Both the position numbers and the translations under genes were made by a program. From the NCBI GenBank assembly GCA_947259295.1, contig CAMYMG010000058.1:1-64000 (forward strand): a stretch of 64,000 nucleotides of DNA. The letters are read 5' to 3'. Under the pieces are notes generated by a model. That model made no database searches. It saw only the letters and a list, made by a program, of their open reading frames with translations, and was not told the origin of the DNA. Below, in pieces: positions 17,053 to 26,138 of this stretch (position 1 is the first letter of the stretch; the number at the start of each line of letters is the position of its first letter). This DNA is from an uncultured Rhizobiaceae bacterium (GTDB lineage: Bacteria; Pseudomonadota; Alphaproteobacteria; Rhizobiales; Rhizobiaceae).

Positions 17053-17880
17053 TCAGGCGGCGGCCTTCCTCGCCAGGCGCGCCTTGATCGAGGCGACGTC
17101 AGCCCGCGGCGTGGCGGCAAACAGCGTCTTCGTATAATCATGCTTGGGGTTGGCGAAGACCTCGTCGCGCGGGCCGTATTCGACCGCCTCGCCATAATAC
17201 ATGACCATCACCTCGTCGGCGATGTAGCGCACCACCGAGAGGTCGTGGCTGATGAAGACATAGGTCAGCTGGAACTCGTCCTGCAGGTCGGCAAGCAGGT
17301 TCAGCACCTGCGCCTGCACCGAGAGGTCGAGCGCAGAGACCGGCTCGTCGAGCACGAGCAGGCTGGGGTTCAGCATCAGCGCGCGGGCAATGGCGATGCG
17401 CTGGCGCTGGCCGCCCGAGAACATGTGCGGATAGCGGGCGAAGTGTTCTTCGGCCAGGCCGACCTTCTTCAGCATGGCCATGGCGCGATCGCGGCGCTCG
17501 GAGGCCGGCATGTCGGTGTTAATGAGCAGCGGTTCGCCGAGCACGTCGCCGATCTTCTGGCGCGGGTTGAGCGAGCCGTAGGGGTTCTGGAAAATGATCT
17601 GCACCTTTTGGCGCATCTCGGGCGTCAGCTTGTCCTTGGCGATGTCGACCTTCTGGCCCTCGATGAACAGTTCGCCGGCCGTCGCGGGGTCTATCAGCGT
17701 GACGATCCGCGCAAGGGTCGACTTGCCGCAACCGCTCTCGCCGACGATGGCGAGCGTCCTGCCCTTCTCGACCGAGAAGCTGACGCCCTTGACCGCATGG
17801 ACGGTGCGCGGGCTGGAGAACAGGCCACCGCCAACATGGTAGTCGCGCACGATGTTGCGGGCTTCGAGGATAGCGGTCAT
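17053..17880 (-). CDS. dppF: Peptide ABC transporter ATP-binding protein DppF-like
   Basis: This 275-residue ABC ATPase has Walker A (GESGCGKST), the signature FSGGQRQRIAIARAL and Walker B (LLVLDEP), followed by the oligopeptide/dipeptide-type C-terminal extension. It is the last gene of the five-gene operon dppA-B-C-D-F read leftward from 22351. Its start overlaps the stop of dppD by 4 nt. It pairs with DppD to energise import through the two permeases. Peptide specificity is inferred from family and could instead be another DppA-type solute. Confidence 0.9.
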   Translation of the reverse strand: MTAILEARNIVRDYHVGGGLFSSPRTVHAVKGVSFSVEKGRTLAIVGESGCGKSTLARIVTLIDPATAGELFIEGQKVDIAKDKLTPEMRQKVQIIFQNPYGSLNPRQKIGDVLGEPLLINTDMPASERRDRAMAMLKKVGLAEEHFARYPHMFSGGQRQRIAIARALMLNPSLLVLDEPVSALDLSVQAQVLNLLADLQDEFQLTYVFISHDLSVVRYIADEVMVMYYGEAVEYGPRDEVFANPKHDYTKTLFAATPRADVASIKARLARKAAA

Positions 17881-18731
17881 GAGGCGGCTCCGTCGGCGGG
17901 CTGCTCGTCGACGAGGTAGTCGGAGATCGTCGGCAGGCGGTCGCCGGTCGCATTGTCGGGCAGCGCCGAGAGAAGCGCGCGCGTATAGTTGCTCTTGGGA
18001 TTCTCGAACAGCGTCAGCACGTCGGCCTCTTCCATCTTGCGCCCCTTGTACTGGACGATGACGCGGTCGGCCGTCTCGGCCACCACGCCCATGTTGTGGG
18101 TGATCATGATCAGGCCCATGCCGTATTTTTCCTGAAGGCCGACCAGAAGATCGAGGATCTGCTTCTGAATGGTGACGTCGAGCGCGGTGGTCGGCTCGTC
18201 GGCGATCAGCAGTTTGGGGTTACAGGCAATGGCGATGGCAATCATGACGCGCTGGCACTGGCCGCCCGACATCTGGTGCGGGAAGGAGCCCAGGCGATCG
18301 GCCGGGTCGGGGATACCGACGAGGTCGAGCAGTTCGATGGCGCGGGCGCGGCGCTCGGCGCGGCTCATGCCCATGTGGACAGCGAGCACCTCCTCGATCT
18401 GGAAGCCGACGGTGAAGCAGGGATTGAGGCTCGCCATCGGCTCCTGGAAGATCATCGCCATGTCCTTGCCGACCATCTTGCGACGCTCCTGGGGCGAGAG
18501 CTGCATGAGATCGACGCCGTCGAAGTCCATGCGGTCGGCGGTGACCTTGGCCGTCCAGGGCAGGAGGCCCATGACGGCGAGCATCGAGACGGACTTGCCG
18601 GAGCCGGATTCACCGACGATGGCCAGTACCTCGCGCGGCTCGACCGACAGCGAGACGCCGTCGACGGCGCGGAACTGGCCGGCGGCCGTAGCGAATTCGA
18701 CGACGAGGTTTTCGATTTCAAGCAGGGGCAT
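17877..18731 (-). CDS. dppD: Peptide ABC transporter ATP-binding protein DppD-like
   Basis: This 284-residue ABC ATPase has Walker A (GESGSGKSV), Walker B (LLIADEP) and a signature reading MSGGQCQRVMIA, where Cys replaces the commoner Arg. The C-terminal oligopeptide-transporter extension is present. It is the fourth gene of the dpp-type operon, three bases downstream of dppC and overlapping dppF. It forms the ATPase heterodimer with DppF at the cytoplasmic face of the importer. Confidence 0.9.
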   Translation of the reverse strand: MPLLEIENLVVEFATAAGQFRAVDGVSLSVEPREVLAIVGESGSGKSVSMLAVMGLLPWTAKVTADRMDFDGVDLMQLSPQERRKMVGKDMAMIFQEPMASLNPCFTVGFQIEEVLAVHMGMSRAERRARAIELLDLVGIPDPADRLGSFPHQMSGGQCQRVMIAIAIACNPKLLIADEPTTALDVTIQKQILDLLVGLQEKYGMGLIMITHNMGVVAETADRVIVQYKGRKMEEADVLTLFENPKSNYTRALLSALPDNATGDRLPTISDYLVDEQPADGAAS

Positions 18732-18734
18732 GTC

Positions 18735-19643
18735 TCAAGACCTCTTCAGCTTGGGATCGAGCGCGTCGCGCAGGCCGTCGCCGACAAGATTGATCGCCAG
18801 CACGGTGATCAGGATGGCAACGCCGGGGAAGGTGACGACCCACCAGGCCCGCAGGATGAACTCGCGCGCCTCGGCCAGCATGGTGCCCCATTCGGGCGTT
18901 GGCGGCTGCGCGCCCATGCCGAGGAAGCCGAGTGCGGCGGCGTCCAGAATGGCGCTGGAGAAGGAGAGCGTCGCCTGAACGATGAGCGGCGCCATGGTGT
19001 TGGGCAGGATGGTGCGGAACATCAGGCGCAGGGAACCCGCGCCCGAAACGCGGGCCGCCGTGACATATTCGCGGCCCTTCTCGGTCATCACGGCAGCGCG
19101 CGTAAGGCGCACGAAATGCGGCTGAAGAACGAGCGCGATGGCAATCATGGCATTGGTCAGGCCGGGTCCGAGAACTGCGACGAGGACAAGGGCCAGGAGC
19201 AGCGACGGGAAGGCCAGGATGACGTCCATTATGCGCATGATCACGGTGTCGATCCAGCCGCCGAAATAGCCCGCGATGACGCCGATGACGATGCCGCCGA
19301 CGAGCGCGATCGTGGTGACGACGACGCCGATGAACAGCGAATATTGCGCGCCATAGAGCAATCGCGAGAGAATGTCGCGACCGACCGGGTCAGTGCCGAG
19401 CGGGAAAGCGGCGCGACCCCCCTCCTCCCAGAATGGCGGCACCAGCACCGCGTCACGATACTGCGCATAGGGCAGATGTGGCGCAATGACGGGCGCCAGC
19501 AGCGCCACGATGACCAGCAGCACGAACAGCCAGAAGCCGATCACCGCGCCGCGGTTCTCGGAAAAATAGTACCAGAATTCCGCCAGCCGGCGACGACGCG
19601 ATGGATCGAGGGAGATCGGCTGGGCAACATTTGTTTCGGCCAT
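18735..19643 (-). CDS. dppC: Peptide ABC transporter permease DppC-like
   Basis: This 302-residue inner-membrane permease has an N-terminal cytoplasmic segment, a first helix near residues 35-57 and a periplasmic loop with the typical LGTDPVGRDILSRL motif. A BPD_transp_1 domain with the ATPase-coupling loop follows. The start at 19643 is chosen for its AGGAG site 8 bases upstream; the frame extends further but that part has no family similarity. It partners DppB in the operon. Confidence 0.9.
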   Translation of the reverse strand: MAETNVAQPISLDPSRRRRLAEFWYYFSENRGAVIGFWLFVLLVIVALLAPVIAPHLPYAQYRDAVLVPPFWEEGGRAAFPLGTDPVGRDILSRLLYGAQYSLFIGVVVTTIALVGGIVIGVIAGYFGGWIDTVIMRIMDVILAFPSLLLALVLVAVLGPGLTNAMIAIALVLQPHFVRLTRAAVMTEKGREYVTAARVSGAGSLRLMFRTILPNTMAPLIVQATLSFSSAILDAAALGFLGMGAQPPTPEWGTMLAEAREFILRAWWVVTFPGVAILITVLAINLVGDGLRDALDPKLKRS

Positions 19644-19654
19644 GCTCGTTGCTC

Positions 19655-20659
19655 CTAGTGCCGGATACGCGGGTTGATCAACCCGTATAGGAGATCGACG
19701 ATGAGGTTGACGATCATGATGATGCCGGCGATCAGCAAAAGCCCGCCCTGGATGACCGGATAGTCGCGCCGGAACACCGAATCGACCATCCACTTGCCGA
19801 TGCCGGGCCATGAGAAGATGGTCTCGGTGAGAATGGCGCCTGCGAGCAGCACGCCAACCTGCAGGCCGATCGTGGTGATGACCGGGATCATGGCGTTGCG
19901 CAAAGCATGGATGCCGACCACACGAAATGGCGACAGGCCCTTGGCGCGCGCGGTACGGACGTAGTCCTCGCCGAGCACTTCAAGCATGGCTGAGCGGGTC
20001 TGGCGGGCAATCACCGCGAGCGGGATGGTGCCGAGCACAATGGTCGGAAGAATGAGGTGGCTGACCGCCGACTTGAAGGCGCCGGCCTGCCCCGACAGGA
20101 GCGAATCGATCAGCATGAAGCCGGTGACCGGCGGGAAGAAGTAGAACAGCGAGATGCGGCCGGAGACGGGCGTCCACTGCAGAATGCCGGAGAAGAAGAT
20201 GATGAGCAGCAGGCCCCACCAGAAGATCGGCATCGAATAGCCGACAAGGGCGGTGCCCATGATCGTCTGGTCCCAGAAACTGCCGCGCTTGATGGCGGCG
20301 AAGATGCCGGCCGGGATGCCGAGGATGATCGCGAAGATGATGGCGCAGATCGACAGTTCCAGCGTCGCTGGGAACAGCGTCAGGAACTGGTCGAGGATCG
20401 GCTGCTTGGTGACGATGGAATTGCCGAGGTCGCCGGTCATCACGCCGCCCAGATAGTCGAAATACTGGACTACCAGCGGCCGGTCGTAGCCAAGTTCATG
20501 GGAGATCTGCGCGTGGCGCTCCGGCGACATGACGCGTTCGCCCGACAGCAGCGCGACCGGATCACCCGGCAACAGGCGAATAAAAGAAAAGGCGATAATC
20601 GAGACGCCGATGAACGTCGGCACAAGCACGGCCAGACGTTTCACGAGATAGCGAAGCAT
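19655..20659 (-). CDS. dppB: Peptide ABC transporter permease DppB-like
   Basis: This 334-residue inner-membrane permease shows the DppB hallmarks: an N-terminal helix (LVKRLAVLVPTFIGVS), the RLLPGDP motif near residue 29, a long periplasmic segment and six transmembrane helices in total. It is the second gene of the operon, separated from dppA by about 96 bp that contain a strong hairpin (20708-20735), and lies 11 bp before dppC. Confidence 0.92.
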   Translation of the reverse strand: MLRYLVKRLAVLVPTFIGVSIIAFSFIRLLPGDPVALLSGERVMSPERHAQISHELGYDRPLVVQYFDYLGGVMTGDLGNSIVTKQPILDQFLTLFPATLELSICAIIFAIILGIPAGIFAAIKRGSFWDQTIMGTALVGYSMPIFWWGLLLIIFFSGILQWTPVSGRISLFYFFPPVTGFMLIDSLLSGQAGAFKSAVSHLILPTIVLGTIPLAVIARQTRSAMLEVLGEDYVRTARAKGLSPFRVVGIHALRNAMIPVITTIGLQVGVLLAGAILTETIFSWPGIGKWMVDSVFRRDYPVIQGGLLLIAGIIMIVNLIVDLLYGLINPRIRH

Positions 20660-20707
20660 TGAGTAACCCCTGGCCCCGGCCCCTGCGGGCAGTCCGTTCT
20701 AAGCAAA

Positions 20708-20735
20708 AGGGGGCGTTCGTTCCGGAACGCCCCCT
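20708..20735 (-). terminator. Intercistronic hairpin between dppA and dppB
   Basis: A perfect 11-bp stem (AGGGGGCGTTC with GAACGCCCCCT) encloses a 6-base loop, starting 20 bases after the dppA stop. On the minus strand it is followed by TTTTGCTT, so it resembles a weak intrinsic terminator. Its likely effect is partial termination or 3'-end protection, giving more binding protein than permease. Confidence 0.7.
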
Positions 20736-20755
20736 CCTGCAATTTCGGCCGCTAA

Positions 20756-22351
20756 TTACTCGGCGATGTCGACGCCGTCAAAGGCAAAATCACCGAGCGG
20801 GCTCTGGACGAAGCCTTCGACTTCCTTGCGCATCGGCACGACCGACAGCGAGTGGTCGAGGGTTGCCCAGGGCGCCTCGCGCTTGAAGACGACCTGCGCC
20901 TCTTCGTAGAGCTTGGTGCGCTCGGCCTTGTCCGAAGACGTCTTGGCCTTGGAGACGAGGTCGTCGAACTCCTGGTTGCACCACTGCGCGCGGTTGTTGC
21001 CGCCGACGGCATCGCAGCCGAGCAGCGTGTCGAGGAAGTTGTCCGGATCGCCATTGTCGCCGGTCCAGCCGAGCATGACGGCACCGTCACGATCCTTGGC
21101 CTTCGAACGGTCGAGATATTCGGCCCATTCGTAGGAGACGATCTCGACCTTTACGCCGATCTTGGCAAAATCCGACTGGATAAGTTCGGCTGCGCGACGC
21201 GCGTTCAGCATGTAGGGACGCGCGACCGGCATTGCCCAGACCTTCATGGATAGATCCGTGACACCGGCATCCTCGAGCATCTTCTTGGCTGCATCCGGAT
21301 CGTAGGTGTCGTCCTCGATGGCCTTATTGTAGGACCACATGGTCGGCGGGATCGGGTTCTTGGCAGGCGTTGCGGCGCCCTGGAACACGGCGTCGACGAT
21401 CGCCTCCTTGTTGATCGCCTTGTTGAGAGCCTTGCGAACCTCGACCTTGTCGAACGGCGCCTGGGTGGTGTTGTAAGCGAGGTAGGCGACGTTCAGGCCT
21501 TCCTGCTCCATGACCTTCAGCGCCGGGTCGGCCTTCATCGCCTCGACGTCGGCCGAGTTCGGGTAAGGCATCAGATGGCATTCGCCGGCCTTGAGCTTCT
21601 GGTAGCGAACGGCGGCATCGGTCGTGATGGCGAAGACGAGATCATCGATCTTCTGCTTGCCGCCCCAGTAGTCGGGGTTGGCCTCGTAGCGGATGACGGC
21701 GTCCTGCTGGTAGGCGACGAAGGCGAAGGGACCTGTGCCGAGCGGCATCTGGTTCAGCTGTTCCTTCTTGCCGTCCGCCTCGAGCTTGTCGGCATATTCC
21801 TTCGACATGATCGACGCGAAAGGCATCGCCACGTTGGCGAGGAACGGTGCTTCCTTGCGCTTGAGAACGAACTTCACCGTCATATCGTCGACCTTCTCGA
21901 TCGACGAGATCAGGTCTGGCATGCCCATGCCGGCGAAATATTCCCACGACGTGCCGGGAACGTACTGGTTCCAGGGATTGTCGGCGCTGAACTGGCGTTC
22001 GTAGGAGAAGATGACGTCGTCGGCGTTGAGGTCGCGGGTCGGGGTAAAGAATTCCGTCGTCTGGAATTTCACGCCGGGGCGCAGCTTGAAGGTATATTCC
22101 AGGCCGTCATCCGAAATCTCCCAGCTCTCGGCGAGACCCGGTTCGGTCTCGGTCGTGCCCTTCTTGAACTCGAGCAGACGGTTGTAGACGGTGTGTGCTG
22201 CCGCATCGAAGGTCGTGCCGGCGGTGTAGAGGCCTGGATCGAAACCTTCTGGCGAACCTTCTGAACAATAGACGAAGGTCTTGGCGCTCGCGGCACCACT
22301 CAGGACGGTCGCCGTCGCCAAAGCGGCAGCGAAGGTCAATTTTCTTAACAT
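20756..22351 (-). CDS. dppA: Periplasmic peptide-binding protein DppA-like (SBP family 5)
   Basis: This 531-residue secreted binding protein has a clear Sec signal peptide (residues 1-23, cleavage after GAASA) and the bacterial extracellular solute-binding family 5 fold over the rest, with the usual WxxSDDGLEYTFKLRPGVKF-like N-lobe motif. The start at 22351 has GGGAG a few bases upstream; the frame runs 50 codons further but that is spurious. It is the first gene of the operon, divergent from fadD with about 300 bp between them, and would capture di/oligopeptides or a related solute such as haem precursors. Confidence 0.92.
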   Translation of the reverse strand: MLRKLTFAAALATATVLSGAASAKTFVYCSEGSPEGFDPGLYTAGTTFDAAAHTVYNRLLEFKKGTTETEPGLAESWEISDDGLEYTFKLRPGVKFQTTEFFTPTRDLNADDVIFSYERQFSADNPWNQYVPGTSWEYFAGMGMPDLISSIEKVDDMTVKFVLKRKEAPFLANVAMPFASIMSKEYADKLEADGKKEQLNQMPLGTGPFAFVAYQQDAVIRYEANPDYWGGKQKIDDLVFAITTDAAVRYQKLKAGECHLMPYPNSADVEAMKADPALKVMEQEGLNVAYLAYNTTQAPFDKVEVRKALNKAINKEAIVDAVFQGAATPAKNPIPPTMWSYNKAIEDDTYDPDAAKKMLEDAGVTDLSMKVWAMPVARPYMLNARRAAELIQSDFAKIGVKVEIVSYEWAEYLDRSKAKDRDGAVMLGWTGDNGDPDNFLDTLLGCDAVGGNNRAQWCNQEFDDLVSKAKTSSDKAERTKLYEEAQVVFKREAPWATLDHSLSVVPMRKEVEGFVQSPLGDFAFDGVDIAE

Positions 22352-22647
22352 CGGATACTCCCTGATTTTGTTCCAGGCCCCTCTGTAGGCTGGACAGGCG
22401 GGCATATAATCACCGTTTAAAGCCGTTTGGAACTCCCCCTTCCGATACCGCACGGGAAGTGGTGAATTTCCTCCTGCATGGCGCCATCCAGCATAAGCCA
22501 TGTGGCGGCACCGCTTGCTTGTGGAAGGCGGCTCGCCCTAGATTGCCCCGGCCGGCGTGCCGGCCAAGTCGCGACATCTGCCGCAGAAGCCCGGGCCACG
22601 GGCCGGCAGCAAACAAGGCGGCAGACAGAGTGCCGTGGGAGGAATAA
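22352..22647. other. Divergent promoter region dppA/fadD-like gene
   Basis: About 296 bp lie between divergent genes. It must carry promoters for both, but no clear operator repeat or riboswitch was recognised. The right end contains GGGAGGA, the ribosome site for the TTG-started ligase gene. Confidence 0.5.
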
Positions 22648-24624
22648 TTGGCGAAATCATCCAGCAAGGAACCGTCGAAGGCGAAAGCCAGGACTGCTGA
22701 CCGGAAACCCAGAGCCAAAAGCGCGACGAAATCCGCCTCCGCCAAAACCGCTGCCGAGATGGCCTCCACGCCGGAAGGGGCGCCAAAGAAAGTGTCAGCC
22801 CGCGCAGCGAAGCCGAAAGCCGTATCACCAGGCACGGCCAAAAAGGCGGTTGCGAAATCCACAGCCAGTAGTGCTCGAATGCCGAAGCAGAAGGCGCAGG
22901 GCAAGCCCGCGGCTCCGCGGCGCAAGCCCGCGACTGCAGGAAACAACCCGGTGACTGCGCGAGACAAGCCGTGGCTGAAGAGCTACCCGGCGAAGGTCGC
23001 CGCAGAAGTCACGCCGCCAAGCGCCGCTTCGATCGGCGACCTGCTCGTTGGGGCATGCAGACAATATGCCGGACGAACGGCCTTCACCTGCATGGGCAAG
23101 ACGCTGAGCTACGGCGACTTGGAGCGGCAGTCTGCCGCATTCGGAGCCTGGCTGCAGGGTCGCGGTCTCGCCAAGGGTGCGCGGGTGGCAATCATGATGC
23201 CCAACGTGCTGCAATATCCCGTCGCGATGATGGGCATCCTGCGGGCCGGCTACACGGTAGTGAACGTCAACCCGCTCTACACGCCCCGCGAACTGGAGCA
23301 CCAGCTCAAGGATTCCGGGGCCGAGGCGATCGTCGTGCTGGAGAACTTTGCCAAGACGCTGCAGACCGTGATCCCCAGGACGCAGGTCAAGCATGTCGTG
23401 GTGGCGGCGATGGGCGACATGCTGGGGATCAAGGGAATCCTGGTCAATCTGGTGGTGCGGCGCGTGAAGAAGCTGGTGCCGTCTTGGTCGCTGCCGGGCC
23501 ATGTCAGCTTCAACGCTGCGCTGAGCGATGGCGCCGAGCGAACGTTCAAGCCGGCCAAGGTCGGCCCGGACGATGTCGCCTTCCTGCAATATACCGGCGG
23601 GACGACCGGCGTGGCCAAGGGCGCGACGCTGCTCCACCGCAACGTGCTGGCCAATGTCAGCCAACTCGCCATGTGGGTTGAAGAAGCCTACAGGGCCAAG
23701 CCGAAACCCGCCGATCTCGTCTATATCTGCGCGCTGCCGCTCTATCATATCTTCGCGCTGACTGTGAACGCGCTGATGGGCATGCAACAGGGGGCGCAGA
23801 ACGTCCTTATTCCCAACCCGCGCGACATTCCGGGCTTCGTGAAGGAGCTCCATAAATACAAGTTCCACATCTTTCCCGGCCTCAACACCCTGTTCAACGC
23901 GTTGCTCAACAACGAGCAGTTCCGGACGCTCGACTTCAAGCCGCTGATCCTGACGCTGGGCGGCGGCATGGCGATCCAGAAGGGTGTCGCCGAACGGTGG
24001 AAGGAACTGACCGGAAACAGCATCACCGAAGGCTATGGACTTTCGGAAACGTCGCCGGTGGCGACGGCAAGCTATGTCACGGCGACCGAATTCAGCGGCT
24101 CGATCGGCCTGCCGCTGCCGTCGACGGAACTGTCGATCCGCGACGACGACGGCAACGAGGTGCCGCTCGGCGAGATCGGGGAAATCTGCATCAAGGGTCC
24201 GCAGGTGATGGCCGGCTACTGGAACCGGCCGGACGAAACGCTGAAAGTGATGACGCCCGACGGTTTCTTCAAATCGGGCGACATGGGTGTGATGGACGAC
24301 AAGGGTTTCACCCGGATCGTCGACCGCAAGAAGGACATGATCCTGGTTTCGGGCTTCAACGTCTACCCGAACGAACTGGAGGAAGTCGTGGCGATGCATC
24401 CGGGCGTGCTGGAGGTGGCGGCGGTCGGGGTGCCGGACGAACATTCGGGCGAAGCGCCGAAGCTCTTTATCGTCAAGAAGGACCCCAACCTGACGGTGGA
24501 AGATCTAAACGCCTTCTGCAAAGCCAACCTGACCGGCTACAAGCGGCCGAAATTCATCGAATTCAGGGCCGAGCTGCCGAAAACGAATGTTGGCAAGATC
24601 CTGAGGCGCGAACTCAGGAACTAG
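22648..24624 (+). CDS. fadD: Long-chain acyl-CoA synthetase with Lys/Ala-rich N-terminal extension
   Basis: This 658-residue AMP-forming ligase starts at TTG with GGGAGGA six bases upstream. Residues 1-110 are a low-complexity Lys/Ala/Pro/Ser tail reminiscent of histone H1. The enzyme proper starts near 115, with the AMP-binding motif YTGGTTGVAKGA (about 314), GYGLSETSP, the SGDMG/DRKKDMI hinge region and the C-terminal lysine motif KTNVGKILRREL. It activates fatty acids as acyl-CoA for beta-oxidation or lipid synthesis. FadD-type enzymes are normally about 560 residues, so the tail is an addition. It is convergent with the SDR gene, 6 bp away. Confidence 0.9.
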   Translation: MAKSSSKEPSKAKARTADRKPRAKSATKSASAKTAAEMASTPEGAPKKVSARAAKPKAVSPGTAKKAVAKSTASSARMPKQKAQGKPAAPRRKPATAGNNPVTARDKPWLKSYPAKVAAEVTPPSAASIGDLLVGACRQYAGRTAFTCMGKTLSYGDLERQSAAFGAWLQGRGLAKGARVAIMMPNVLQYPVAMMGILRAGYTVVNVNPLYTPRELEHQLKDSGAEAIVVLENFAKTLQTVIPRTQVKHVVVAAMGDMLGIKGILVNLVVRRVKKLVPSWSLPGHVSFNAALSDGAERTFKPAKVGPDDVAFLQYTGGTTGVAKGATLLHRNVLANVSQLAMWVEEAYRAKPKPADLVYICALPLYHIFALTVNALMGMQQGAQNVLIPNPRDIPGFVKELHKYKFHIFPGLNTLFNALLNNEQFRTLDFKPLILTLGGGMAIQKGVAERWKELTGNSITEGYGLSETSPVATASYVTATEFSGSIGLPLPSTELSIRDDDGNEVPLGEIGEICIKGPQVMAGYWNRPDETLKVMTPDGFFKSGDMGVMDDKGFTRIVDRKKDMILVSGFNVYPNELEEVVAMHPGVLEVAAVGVPDEHSGEAPKLFIVKKDPNLTVEDLNAFCKANLTGYKRPKFIEFRAELPKTNVGKILRRELRN

Positions 24625-24630
24625 GACGGT

Positions 24631-25395
24631 TCAACCGGCGGTGTAGCCGCCGTCGACGGCGAAGATGCCGCCGGTGGTCCAGGCGGCTTCGTCGCTCGCC
24701 AGATAGACGGCAATGCCGGCCAGATCGTCAGGCCGCCCGATGCGGCCGAGGGGATAGCTGCGCTCGACATAGGCCTGCAGCTCTGCCTTGGCCGCCTCAG
24801 GCCGGTTGTCGACAGACTTGCGGCGCATCGGCGTGTCGACGGTACCGGGCGCGATCGCGTTGACACGGATGCCGCGCGGTCCAAGCTCGAAGGCCAGCGA
24901 TTTGGTGAGCGAGTTCACGGCACCCTTGGAGAGCGAATAGAGGCTCGACGGCCGCTTCGGGATCATCTTGCCGGCGAAGTAGGACGAGATGTTGATCACC
25001 GAGGCGCCGCTCGGTGCAAAGGCAGGCAGCAGCCGCTGGGTGAGGAAGAACATCGCCGAGACGTTGAGGGAGAAGGACTGGTCGAACTGCTCCTGCGTGA
25101 CCGTGTCGAACGGGACAAGGAAGGCGACGCCGGCATTGTTGACCAGAATGTCGACGGGCCGGTCCGAACCGGCGATCTCGTCGCTGACCTTGTCGCTTCC
25201 GGCCGGTGTAGCAAGATCGGCGGAAACCGTCTCGACTGCGTCGGACCCGAGTTGCTTGCGCGCGTCATGAAGCTTCTGCGCGTCGCGGCCTATCAGGCAG
25301 ACCTCGGCGCCCTCGCCGACAAAGGCCGCGGCGATTGCCAGGCCAATGCCCTGCGAACCGCCTGTGACGACCGCGCGCTTTCCCTGCAGTCTCAT
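24631..25395 (-). CDS. Short-chain dehydrogenase/reductase
   Basis: This 254-residue classical SDR has an NAD(P)-binding motif GGSQGIG (about 12-18), NNAG, a catalytic Ser in INISS and YxxxK in YSLSK. A GGGAGG site precedes the ATG. It is the third gene of a pgi-HAD-SDR operon. The substrate is not predictable. The common annotation for such proteins is 3-oxoacyl-ACP reductase or a sugar dehydrogenase, and the operon with glucose-6-phosphate isomerase mildly favours carbohydrate. Confidence 0.88.
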   Translation of the reverse strand: MRLQGKRAVVTGGSQGIGLAIAAAFVGEGAEVCLIGRDAQKLHDARKQLGSDAVETVSADLATPAGSDKVSDEIAGSDRPVDILVNNAGVAFLVPFDTVTQEQFDQSFSLNVSAMFFLTQRLLPAFAPSGASVINISSYFAGKMIPKRPSSLYSLSKGAVNSLTKSLAFELGPRGIRVNAIAPGTVDTPMRRKSVDNRPEAAKAELQAYVERSYPLGRIGRPDDLAGIAVYLASDEAAWTTGGIFAVDGGYTAG

Positions 25396-25425
25396 GAGGC
25401 TCCCTCCCCTCTTTACTGGCCGCGG

Positions 25426-26133
25426 TCAGCCGATACCGAGATAAGCCGGCAGGTCGACGATCGAATCCAGGATGACGTCGGCCAGCGGCTGCAATGTCTC
25501 CCGGGTTCCGGTACCCGAGAGTACGCCGACGGCGAGGCCCGCGCCGCCGGCGCGTGCCATCTCGAGGTCGTGGCGGTTGTCGCCGACGATGGCGATCTCG
25601 GCCGGCTTGAGGCCGGTCAGATCGCAGAAGGCGTGGATGGCATCGGCCGCCGGCTTTGGATTGGCCACCGCATCGTAGCCGTAGGCGGCGTCGAACATCT
25701 GGGCGATGCCCAGCGCGAGCAGCGTCTTTTCGGCGCCGCCGGTCGAATCGTTGGTAGCGACACCGAGGCGGATGCCGGCCCGATGCAGGCTGGCGATGGC
25801 ATCGGCGGCGCCGGGCAAGGCTACGGCCTGTTCGGCCCCCTGTTCTGCCGTCACCACGTCGAACGTCTTGATCATTTCCTGCCGCGGGGCGGCGTCGAGC
25901 TCAGGGTACCAAAGCGCCACGATGTCGGCATTGGTACCGGCTGCGAAGACCGAATCAGCACCGAAGCAGTGGCGCTCGAAATCATAGCCTGCGGCCGCCA
26001 TGAGCGTGTCTGCCCTGGCGCGGTCACCGCCGGCGGCGCGCAGTGCCATGCGGTCGCCAATGGCGAACCAGGTCTTCTGGAAGTCGACCAGCGTCCCGTC
26101 CTTGTCGAACAGGATCCCCTTGATGTCCGGCAA
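25426..26133 (-). CDS. HAD-superfamily phosphatase (phosphoglycolate phosphatase-like)
   Basis: This 235-residue HAD hydrolase shows motif I FDKDGTLVDF (nucleophile Asp10), motif II in ATNDS and motif IV GDNRHDLEMA. The start is a TTG at 26133. Its ribosome site GAGGAG overlaps the last codons of pgi (GAG GAG TAG), so translation is coupled to pgi. An inserted helical cap suggests a small phosphorylated metabolite such as phosphoglycolate or a sugar phosphate. The exact substrate is open. Confidence 0.85.
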   Translation of the reverse strand: MPDIKGILFDKDGTLVDFQKTWFAIGDRMALRAAGGDRARADTLMAAAGYDFERHCFGADSVFAAGTNADIVALWYPELDAAPRQEMIKTFDVVTAEQGAEQAVALPGAADAIASLHRAGIRLGVATNDSTGGAEKTLLALGIAQMFDAAYGYDAVANPKPAADAIHAFCDLTGLKPAEIAIVGDNRHDLEMARAGGAGLAVGVLSGTGTRETLQPLADVILDSIVDLPAYLGIG

Positions 26134-26138
26134 ATTTG

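Noticed and set aside
18096-19658. Long open frame on the plus strand opposite dppD and dppC
   Set aside because: Antisense to conserved transporter genes, with Asp/Glu/His-rich nonsense composition and no start site.
22825-24444. Long open frame opposite the acyl-CoA synthetase
   Set aside because: Mirror of a real gene; the translation has no recognisable domain.
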